Source of the DNA: Salipiger bermudensis
GTDB lineage: Bacteria; Pseudomonadota; Alphaproteobacteria; Rhodobacterales; Rhodobacteraceae
NCBI RefSeq assembly: GCF_020171625.1
Contig: NZ_JAIUZY010000003.1
Span: forward strand, 186,001-250,000
Direction of reading: 5' to 3'
Length of the DNA: 64,000 nucleotides
Below are positions 57,417 through 64,000 of the stretch, piece by piece (positions within the stretch are counted from its first letter, which is position 1; each line of letters opens with the position of its first letter). The notes under the pieces were generated by a model. It had not been told where the DNA came from. It searched no databases and saw only the letters and a list, made by a program, of their open reading frames with translations. Made by a program: the position numbers and the translations under genes.

Positions 57417-57601
57417 CCGGGCGTTGCCCGAAAGCCCTTACCCACCAAAGACTTGCGGTGCGCGTGCCAAGATTTCTTGCACGCGCCCGCCCCGCGGTGG
57501 CAGTCTTGCTGCAGCGCCTTTACCTTACGTACTCGTGAAAAGGTGATGGTGCGGTTGCCCTGATCCGGGGTATGCTGCACTGCGGAAAAACAGGATCTCC
57601 C

Positions 57602-60157
57602 GTGCCCGACACGCTGCGACAGGACCAGGACCCGCGGGTCACGCTCATCACCCCATCGGCGCCGATCTCGACGCCGAGCCACGGGGGGCGTGCCAAGTGC
57701 CTGCAGCGTCTGGTGCGGCTGGATCTGCCGGTGCCGCGCACCGTCGCGCTGAGCTTCGAGACCGTGCACCGCATCGCCGCGGGCGAAATGCCCGACGTGC
57801 TGGCCATCCTCCGCGAGTTCAATCCCGGCGCCCTGCTCTGCGTGCGCCCCTCCTCGGAGGACCCCGATTGGGGCGGGCCGGGCTCGGTGCTCAATATCGG
57901 CATGAACGACGCCGCTTTCGTCGAATACTCCGAGCGCATGGGCGCGGCGCTGGCCTCGGATCTCTACAAGCGCTTCGTCACCGCCTATGCGATCCACGTG
58001 GCGCGGCTCGATCCGGATGTCTTCGAAGAGATTGACAGCCCCGGTCAGGAAGGCCTGAGCGACGTGCTGCGCTGCTACGAGGAAGAGGCCGAAGAGCCCT
58101 TCCCGCAGGACCCCGCGGTGCAGCTCGCCGAGGTGCTGCGCTCGATGGCGCGGGCGTGGGAGGGCACCACCGCGCGGCTGCTGCGCCAGGCCAAGGGCGC
58201 GCCGGTCGATGCCGGGCTTGGGCTCATCGTGCAGGAGATGGCGCTGGGGCTCGGCGCAGGCGAGTGCGGCTCCGGCGTGCTGCAACTGGTCAATTCCGAG
58301 ACCGGGCAGCCGCAGATCACCGGCCGCTACATGAGCCAGAGCCAGGGCCGCGAGGCGCTGCAATGCGAGCAAAGCTCTCTTTACCTCGAGCGTGACCCCC
58401 GCGGTCCCTCGCTCGAGGAGCAGGCGCCGGAGGCCTTCGAAACGCTGAAAGGCTATGCCGCGCTGGTGCGCCGCCGGCTGCGGGCCGAAATGCAGATCGA
58501 GTTCACGCTCGAGAACGGCGCCGTGCACATCCTCGACGGGATGCGGGTGAAGCGCAGCGCGCGCGCGGCGCTGCAGATCGCCGTGCGGCTGGCCAATGAC
58601 GGCATCATCTCGCAGCAGGAAGCGCTGATGCGGGTCGAGCCGCGCGGCCTGTCCGAGCTGCTGCACCGCCAGATCGACCCCGAGGCCGAGCGCGATGCGA
58701 TCGGGCGCGGCGTGGCGGCCTCTCCCGGCGCGGCGACGGGCCGAATCGTGTTCTCCTCGTCCGAAGCGCAGGCCAGTGCCGCGCGTGGCGAGCCCTGCGT
58801 CCTCGTCCGGCGCGAGACCTCGCCGGAGGACGTGCGCGGGATGCACGCCGCTGTGGCGGTGCTGACCGAGCGCGGCGGCGTGACCAGCCACGCGGCGGTG
58901 ATCGGCCGCGGCCTTGGCCTGCCCTGCGTGGTGGGCGCGGCGCGCATGGGTTTCCGCCTCAACGACCGCTTGCTGCTGGCCGAGGATGGCCGCCGCTTCC
59001 GCGAGGGCGACACCATCACCGTCGATGGCACCTCCGGGCAGGTGCTGGCCGGAGCACCCAAGATGATCGAGGCGGCGCTGGACGAGACCTTCCACGTCTT
59101 CATGTCCTGGGCTGATGCCGAGCGCGACATCGGCATCCGCGCCAATGCCGACACCCCCGCCGACGCCACCACCGCGCGCAATTTCAAAGCGCAGGGCATC
59201 GGGCTTTGCCGCACCGAACACATGTTCTTCGAGGCCGAGCGCATCACCCCGATGCGCGAGATGATCTTCGCCGACAGCCCCGACGACCGGAAGACCGCCC
59301 TCGCCCGCCTTCTGCCGATGCAGCGCACCGATTTCATCGAGCTGTTCCGCATCATGGAGGGGATGCCGGTCTGCATCCGCCTGTTCGACCCGCCCCTGCA
59401 CGAGTTCCTGCCGTCGGACCGCGCCGGCCTGCGCGATCTGGCCGAGGCGCTCGACCTGCCGGTCTCGGACGTGACCCGTCGGGTCGAGAGCATGGGCGAG
59501 TACAACCCGATGCTGGGGATGCGCGGCGTGCGGCTCGGCATCGCGGTGCCCGAGATCTACGACATGCAGGCCCGCGCCATCTTCGAGGCGACGCTCGAGG
59601 CCTCCAAGGAGGGCGCGCCGGTGGTGCCCGAGATCATGCTGCCGCTGGTCTCGGCCTGCCGCGAGGTCGAGCTGGTGCGCAACCGCATCGACGCGGTGGC
59701 GGCGGCGGTGCGCAACGAGCGTGGGCGCGATTTCGACTATTCGCTCGGCGTCATGGTCGAGACCCCGCGCGCCTGCCTGCGCGCGGACGAAATTGCGCAG
59801 CACGCGCATTTCCTCAGCTTCGGCACCAACGACCTGACCCAGATGACCTATGGCCTGTCGCGCGACGACGCCGGACGCTTCATGTCGCACTACGTGCATC
59901 AGGGCGTCTTCCCCGAGGACCCGTTCCATGTGCTCGACTCCGAGGGCGTGGGCGAGCTGATCCGGATGGGCGTTGAGCGCGGTCGCGAGGGCAATGGCGG
60001 TGTCATGCTGTCGGTCTGCGGCGAGCATGGCGGCAACCCCGAATCGATCGCCTTCTGCCGGAATGCCGGCATTGATTACGTGAGCTGTTCACCGTTTCGC
60101 GTGCCGGTTGCGCGCCTCGCTGCCGCGCAACTCGCGATAAGAGACAAGATCGGGTAG
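57602..60157 (+). CDS. Pyruvate phosphate dikinase-like protein with altered ATP-site motifs
   Basis: An 851-residue PPDK-related protein. The phospho-carrier domain is intact (His430 in TERGGVTSHAAVIGRG) and the C-terminal PEP/pyruvate TIM barrel keeps the terminal Cys829 (VSCSPFRVPVARLA) and RTEHMFF. The N-terminal nucleotide domain departs from PPDK: RPSSEDPDWGGPG stands where RSGA...SMPGMMDT is usual, GSGVLQLVNSETG replaces the SGTGV-F-RDP loop, and LDGMRVKRS replaces the LQTRxGKRT motif. GTG at 57602 has AGGA upstream; ATG at 57572 is possible. It may be a diverged, possibly ATP-independent enzyme. Confidence 0.82.
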   Translation: MPDTLRQDQDPRVTLITPSAPISTPSHGGRAKCLQRLVRLDLPVPRTVALSFETVHRIAAGEMPDVLAILREFNPGALLCVRPSSEDPDWGGPGSVLNIGMNDAAFVEYSERMGAALASDLYKRFVTAYAIHVARLDPDVFEEIDSPGQEGLSDVLRCYEEEAEEPFPQDPAVQLAEVLRSMARAWEGTTARLLRQAKGAPVDAGLGLIVQEMALGLGAGECGSGVLQLVNSETGQPQITGRYMSQSQGREALQCEQSSLYLERDPRGPSLEEQAPEAFETLKGYAALVRRRLRAEMQIEFTLENGAVHILDGMRVKRSARAALQIAVRLANDGIISQQEALMRVEPRGLSELLHRQIDPEAERDAIGRGVAASPGAATGRIVFSSSEAQASAARGEPCVLVRRETSPEDVRGMHAAVAVLTERGGVTSHAAVIGRGLGLPCVVGAARMGFRLNDRLLLAEDGRRFREGDTITVDGTSGQVLAGAPKMIEAALDETFHVFMSWADAERDIGIRANADTPADATTARNFKAQGIGLCRTEHMFFEAERITPMREMIFADSPDDRKTALARLLPMQRTDFIELFRIMEGMPVCIRLFDPPLHEFLPSDRAGLRDLAEALDLPVSDVTRRVESMGEYNPMLGMRGVRLGIAVPEIYDMQARAIFEATLEASKEGAPVVPEIMLPLVSACREVELVRNRIDAVAAAVRNERGRDFDYSLGVMVETPRACLRADEIAQHAHFLSFGTNDLTQMTYGLSRDDAGRFMSHYVHQGVFPEDPFHVLDSEGVGELIRMGVERGREGNGGVMLSVCGEHGGNPESIAFCRNAGIDYVSCSPFRVPVARLAAAQLAIRDKIG

Positions 60158-60319
60158 GCTCGCGCGCCTCGCACCACAACATCTATAATCTTAACAGGAA
60201 ATTTGGGCCGGAATCCGCGCATCTCGGCCCCCTGCGCTGGACCGCTTGGAACAATTTTAATAGTCACGCCGCGATTTTTGGGGAAATCGCCGCCTGGGAA
60301 GTGACGTAAAGAGGGACAG

Positions 60320-60949
60320 ATGATTAAGGCTATGTTTACCGCGCTGGCACTGCTGGCGACGGCCGCTCCGCTTGCTGCCGAAGTGAAGCAGGACAGTATC
60401 CGCAATCTGGTAAGGCTCGAACAACGCGGGCTGAGCACCGCGACCAAAGCACATCTCAACGCGCTCGTCTCGCCCAATACGCGGGCTGGCGGGTTTTCGT
60501 ACGACCGGGCGTGGCTTGAGAGCCAGCCCAAGGCCAGCGGCGGTGCGCAGTGGGAGTGCCTTGCCGAGGCGCTCTACTTCGAAGCCCGCGGCGAGACCGT
60601 GAAAGGCCAGTTCGCCGTGGCCGAGGTCATTCTCAACCGCGTCGACAGCGCAAAGTTCCCGGATTCGGTCTGCAGCGTCATCCGTCAGGGCACGGGCCGC
60701 AAATACGCCTGCCAGTTCACCTATACCTGCGACGGCAGCCCCGAGCATATCGGCGAGCCCCGCGCCTGGGAGCGCGTCGGCAAGGTCGCCAAGATCATGC
60801 TGTCGGGCGCGCCGCGCGCGCTGACCGGCGGGGCCACCTACTATCACACCACCGCGGTGAACCCGTCGTGGTCGCGCAAGTTCAACCAGACGGCCGCGAT
60901 CGGCGTGCACCAGTTCTATCGTCCGGACTACCGCATCAGCAGCAACTGA
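60320..60949 (+). CDS. SleB-type cell-wall hydrolase
   Basis: A 209-residue secreted protein. The signal peptide is MIKAMFTALALLATAAPLAA, cleaved before EVKQ. The Hydrolase_2 (SleB-like) domain spans about 75-209: CLAEALYFEARGE with the catalytic Glu88, AEVILNRVDSAKFPDSVCSV, and CQFTYTCDG. It probably cleaves peptidoglycan in growth or division. AAAGAGGGACAG precedes the ATG. Confidence 0.87.
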   Translation: MIKAMFTALALLATAAPLAAEVKQDSIRNLVRLEQRGLSTATKAHLNALVSPNTRAGGFSYDRAWLESQPKASGGAQWECLAEALYFEARGETVKGQFAVAEVILNRVDSAKFPDSVCSVIRQGTGRKYACQFTYTCDGSPEHIGEPRAWERVGKVAKIMLSGAPRALTGGATYYHTTAVNPSWSRKFNQTAAIGVHQFYRPDYRISSN

Positions 60950-61125
60950 CGCGGGCGCGGCGCAAAGCGCCGCTTTCCGGCCCTCGCGCCCGGCCAATCG
61001 CTGCGATAGGGTGTCGGGCAACCCGCCCGGCCCTCCCCTCTTCGGGAGAGGCGCGCGCCTGTCGTCAGCCTCTCGCAAGAGATCTGCCGCGGCGGCCCCC
61101 TGACGACCAGATGCGAGGGCCCCTC

Positions 61126-62037
61126 ATGGCCGATGAAATCCGCCTTGCCTTTGCGCACCCCTCCGAGCGCGCCATTGCCACCGAGGGCGAGGCGCCGCGC
61201 GACCGCATTTCACTGCGCGAGCACGTGCGCGAGGTCGAGATCGGCGCCTTTCAGGCCGAGCGCGGCCACACCCAGCGCATCCGCTTCGACGTGGTGGTCG
61301 AGGTCACGCCCTCGGGCGGGCCGCTTGATGACGATGTCGACCGCATCCTGAGCTATGACCGGGTGACCGAGGCGATCAGCACCGAGCTCGAGGCCGAGCG
61401 CCTCAACCTGCTCGAAACGCTGGCCGAGCGCATCGCCGAACGCATCCTGCTCGAGCCTCGGGCGATGCGCACTTTCGTCCGCATCGAGAAGCTCGACCGC
61501 GGCCCCGGCGCGCTCGGGGTCGAGATCGTCCGCACGCGGCGCGATTTCGGCGCCCATCTCAACGAGGTGGCGCAGTCCCGGCCGCACCCGCGCATCGTCT
61601 ACCTGTCGAACGCCGCCATCGCCTCGGACGCGCTCGCCGGCTGGATCGACGGCTTCGCCGCCGAGGCCACGCCGGTGATCCTCTGCGTCGGGCTGCCGGA
61701 TCTGGAGCGACCGCAGGCGGGTCACCCGCTGGCGCAGCGCCGCGTCGACCTGCTGGCCATCGAGCAGAATGGCTGGGTGCTGGCGGCGCGCGATCCGCGC
61801 TGCAAGGTGGTCTCCACCCGCACCGAGCTCGACTGGGCGATGAAGAACGGCCAGATCTGCGTCTGGGCGCCCTCCAAGATCGTGCTCGACGCCACCCAGG
61901 GCCCGGCCTCGCAGCCGCGGGACTCGGTGGCGCTGGCAGGCTGGTTCGCCGAGCACATGGACGCCTCGGAGCTGGTGGTGATCGGCGAATCCCTGCCCGA
62001 GGATGTCACCGTGCCGGCGCGCGCTGTCACAGTCTGA
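61126..62037 (+). CDS. folB: Dihydroneopterin aldolase FolB with C-terminal extra domain
   Basis: A 303-residue protein. Residues about 25-145 are a FolB domain (LREHVREVEIGAFQAERGHT, ILSYDRVTEAISTEL, LLETLAERIAERI and the catalytic-type VRIEKLDRG). A second domain of about 150 residues (PHPRIVYLSNAAIASDALAG to the end) carries VVIGES and DSVALAGWFAEHMDA, which recalls the end of amino-acid-kinase folds. FolB alone is usually about 120 residues. It precedes folP (56 bases), the next folate gene. Confidence 0.8.
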   Translation: MADEIRLAFAHPSERAIATEGEAPRDRISLREHVREVEIGAFQAERGHTQRIRFDVVVEVTPSGGPLDDDVDRILSYDRVTEAISTELEAERLNLLETLAERIAERILLEPRAMRTFVRIEKLDRGPGALGVEIVRTRRDFGAHLNEVAQSRPHPRIVYLSNAAIASDALAGWIDGFAAEATPVILCVGLPDLERPQAGHPLAQRRVDLLAIEQNGWVLAARDPRCKVVSTRTELDWAMKNGQICVWAPSKIVLDATQGPASQPRDSVALAGWFAEHMDASELVVIGESLPEDVTVPARAVTV

Positions 62038-62093
62038 AACAGGCGGCGACGGCGCTGCTTGCCAATTCCGGCGCGCGGCGTCACAACCCGGTC

Positions 62094-63110
62094 ATGCGAG
62101 ATTATTACCGCCCCCTCGTCCGCTCCGACGCCCCCCGCCCCGAGGATGCCCGGCCGCTGGCCGGTGGCCCGCGCTGGTTTTCCCACGCCGCCCGGCATCG
62201 CCGCGACGGCAGCGTCACGCGGGTCCCCGCCTCCGAGATCCCCGACGCCGTGCTCGACCGCCTGACCGCGCCGCGCGCGCCGCTGCTCGGGCTCGACATG
62301 GGCCAGCCGCAGATCATGGCGATCCTCAACTCCACCCCCGACAGCTTTTCCGATGGCGGGCTCGACGGTTCCAGCACCGAAGCCGCGCTGCGCGGCCGGC
62401 GGCTGATGACCGACGGTGCCGACCTCCTCGATATCGGGGGCGAGAGCACCCGCCCCGGCGCCGAGGAGGTGCCCGCGGGCGAAGAGATCTCGCGCACCGA
62501 GCCGGTGATCCGGGCGCTGGCCGGCGTGCCGATCTCGATCGACACCCGCAAGGCCGCGGTGGCGAAGGCGGCGATCCGCGCCGGCGCGGCGCTGGTCAAC
62601 GATGTCTCGGGCCTCACCCACGATCCGGCGCTGGCGGAGTATTGCGTCGAGAACGCCCTGCCGGTCTGCATCATGCACAGCCAGGGCGATCCGCAGACCA
62701 TGCAGGACGCGCCGCGCTACGACGACGTGCTGCTCGATGTCTACGATTTCCTCGAAACGCAGGTCGAGATGCTCGAGGCCAAGGGGCTGTCGCGCGACAA
62801 GATCGTGGTCGACCCGGGCATCGGCTTCGGCAAGACGCAGGCGCACAACCTCGCGCTTCTGAACGGGCTGGCGCTGTTTCACGGCCTTGGCTGCCCGATC
62901 CTTCTTGGCGCGTCGCGCAAGGGCTTTGTCGGCCGGATCGGCGCCGCGCCCGACCCTGCGAAACGCGCCCCCGGCTCGATTGCCGTGGCGCTCGCCGGGA
63001 TTGCCCAGGGGGTGCAGATCCTCCGGGTCCACGATGTCGCACAAACCCGTCAGGCCATCGCGCTGTGGCTGGCGGTCGAACAGGGAACAGGAGCAGGCCA
63101 TGACGCGTAA
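62094..63110 (+). CDS. folP: Dihydropteroate synthase FolP
   Basis: A 338-residue TIM-barrel enzyme joining dihydropterin diphosphate to p-aminobenzoate; sulfonamides target it. [11 protein letters not shown] lies at 79-89, [11 protein letters not shown] later, and IDTRKAAVA and GASRKGFVG supply binding residues. Residues 1-65 form an N-terminal extension ([20 protein letters not shown]) compared with E. coli. The 3' end overlaps glmM by 11 bases, so the two are coupled. Confidence 0.95.
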   Translation: MRDYYRPLVRSDAPRPEDARPLAGGPRWFSHAARHRRDGSVTRVPASEIPDAVLDRLTAPRAPLLGLDMGQPQIMAILNSTPDSFSDGGLDGSSTEAALRGRRLMTDGADLLDIGGESTRPGAEEVPAGEEISRTEPVIRALAGVPISIDTRKAAVAKAAIRAGAALVNDVSGLTHDPALAEYCVENALPVCIMHSQGDPQTMQDAPRYDDVLLDVYDFLETQVEMLEAKGLSRDKIVVDPGIGFGKTQAHNLALLNGLALFHGLGCPILLGASRKGFVGRIGAAPDPAKRAPGSIAVALAGIAQGVQILRVHDVAQTRQAIALWLAVEQGTGAGHDA

Positions 63111-64000
63111 GCTTTTCGGAACCGACGGGGTGCGCGGCACCGCCAACAGCTTCCCGATGACCGCCGAGATGGCGCTGATGATCGGCGCCGCCGCCGGGCG
63201 CTACTTCCGCCGCGAACAGGGCGGCGTGCACCGGGTGGTGATCGGCAAGGACACGCGCCTGTCGGGCTACATGTTCGAGAACGCGCTGACCGCGGGCCTC
63301 ACCTCGACCGGCATGAACGTGCTGCTTCTGGGCCCGGTGCCGACCCCGGCGGTGGGGCTGCTGACGCCGTCCATGCGCGCCGATCTCGGCATCATGATCT
63401 CGGCCAGCCACAACCCGGCGGATGACAACGGCATCAAGTTCTTCGGCCCCGACGGCTTCAAGCTGTCCGACGAGGCCGAGGCCGAGATCGAGGCGCTGGT
63501 CGAGGCCGGCGTGGCGCCGGCGCAGGCGGGCAATATCGGACGTGCGAAACGCATCGACGACGGCCGCTTCCGCTATCAGGAGCGGCTCAAGGGCACCCTG
63601 CCCCACGGCATGCGGCTCGACGGCATGAAGGTGGTGGTCGACTGCGCCAACGGCGCCGCCTACAAGACCGCGCCCGAGGTGCTCTGGGAGCTCGGCGCCG
63701 ACGTGATCCCGCTCGGCACCTCTCCGAACGGGCTGAACATCAACGACAATTGCGGCTCGACCAAGCCGCAGGCCGCAGCCGAGGCGGTTGTGGCGCATGG
63801 CGCGGACGTGGGCATCTGCCTCGACGGCGATGCCGACCGCATCCTGCTGATCGACGAGACCGGCACCATCGCCGACGGCGACCAGATCATGGCGCTGATG
63901 GCCGCCCGCTGGGCCGAGGAAGACCGGCTCGTCGATGGCACGCTGGTCGCCACGGTGATGTCCAATCTCGGGCTCGAGCGCTTCCTCACCGGCCGCGGCC
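63100..64000 (+). CDS. glmM: Phosphoglucosamine mutase GlmM (partial)
   Basis: The first 300 residues of the enzyme that makes glucosamine-1-phosphate for peptidoglycan and LPS; the gene runs off the right edge. [20 protein letters not shown] opens it. The phosphoserine loop is [12 protein letters not shown] with Ser103, and the metal loop is [10 protein letters not shown]. It starts inside the last codons of folP (11-base overlap), with GGAGCAGG upstream of the ATG. Confidence 0.95.
   Translation, partial: MTRKLFGTDGVRGTANSFPMTAEMALMIGAAAGRYFRREQGGVHRVVIGKDTRLSGYMFENALTAGLTSTGMNVLLLGPVPTPAVGLLTPSMRADLGIMISASHNPADDNGIKFFGPDGFKLSDEAEAEIEALVEAGVAPAQAGNIGRAKRIDDGRFRYQERLKGTLPHGMRLDGMKVVVDCANGAAYKTAPEVLWELGADVIPLGTSPNGLNINDNCGSTKPQAAAEAVVAHGADVGICLDGDADRILLIDETGTIADGDQIMALMAARWAEEDRLVDGTLVATVMSNLGLERFLTGRG

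Noticed and set aside
57383-60028. An 881-codon open frame on the minus strand opposite glyS and the PPDK-like gene
   Set aside because: It is the reverse image of strongly supported plus-strand genes. High GC at codon position 3 keeps antisense frames open; the product is His/Arg/Ala-rich with no motif.

Overview
The window is a chromosomal segment of a GC-rich alphaproteobacterium. I place it in the Rhodobacteraceae (Roseobacter-type) from the combination of irr next to fabA, a propionyl-CoA carboxylase/methylmalonyl-CoA mutase locus with small lipoprotein genes inside it, glyQ and glyS separated by small membrane-protein genes, aa3-type ctaD behind a perfect FNR box, and family-only genes such as the DUF6446, DUF6497 and DUF1206 types. 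No species is claimed. It is mostly core metabolism. I see no phage, insertion sequence, CRISPR array, toxin-antitoxin pair or plasmid gene.

Layout. 1-5.4 kb (minus strand): corC-like (cut by the left edge), ybeY, phoH, a lipoprotein and an OmpA-type protein that share a motif, and miaB. 5.4-7.7 kb: a glycosyltransferase-like gene, a ferredoxin reductase-like gene and the iron regulator irr. 7.8-13.6 kb (plus): fabA, two unknown genes, fabB, fabI, hisH, a DUF2147 gene on the other strand, and hisA. 13.6-16.4 kb (minus): a nuclease-family gene, a TerB/J-domain gene, an acetyltransferase and a VOC protein. 16.8-27.3 kb (mainly minus): the propionate locus, from pccB through small genes and pccA to methylmalonyl-CoA mutase. 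Together these carry propionyl-CoA to succinyl-CoA. 27.4-32.3 kb: an MFS exporter and a GT2/GtrA/GT-C-like group that looks like an envelope glycosylation set. 32.6-38.6 kb: tRNA-Leu(GAG), lipB, ctaD with its FNR box, DUF2244 and yqeY. 38.8-48.7 kb: carA, a two-domain glycosyltransferase, a GntR regulator, a HAD phosphatase, a ubiH-type monooxygenase, a class V aminotransferase, two overlapping Lrp genes and divergent ilvC. 48.9-60.2 kb: a GntP permease, a SPOR/peptidoglycan-binding pseudoprotease, glyQ, DUF6446, DUF1206, glyS and a PPDK-like enzyme with altered ATP-site motifs. 60.3-64 kb: a SleB-type hydrolase, an extended folB, folP and glmM (cut by the right edge).

The most unusual signals are: (i) a dispersed intergenic repeat family present as three single units and two head-to-head pairs, whose arms change together so that pairing is kept; (ii) the protease-like protein that lacks its catalytic His and Ser; (iii) the PPDK-like protein with an intact phospho-histidine domain but substituted ATP-site residues; (iv) a glycosyltransferase fused to a GspE N-terminal-like domain; (v) a FolB enzyme with a C-terminal domain of about 150 residues; and (vi) a tandem Lrp pair facing ilvC across repeated octamers. 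No single locus is clearly a new defence or mobile system.
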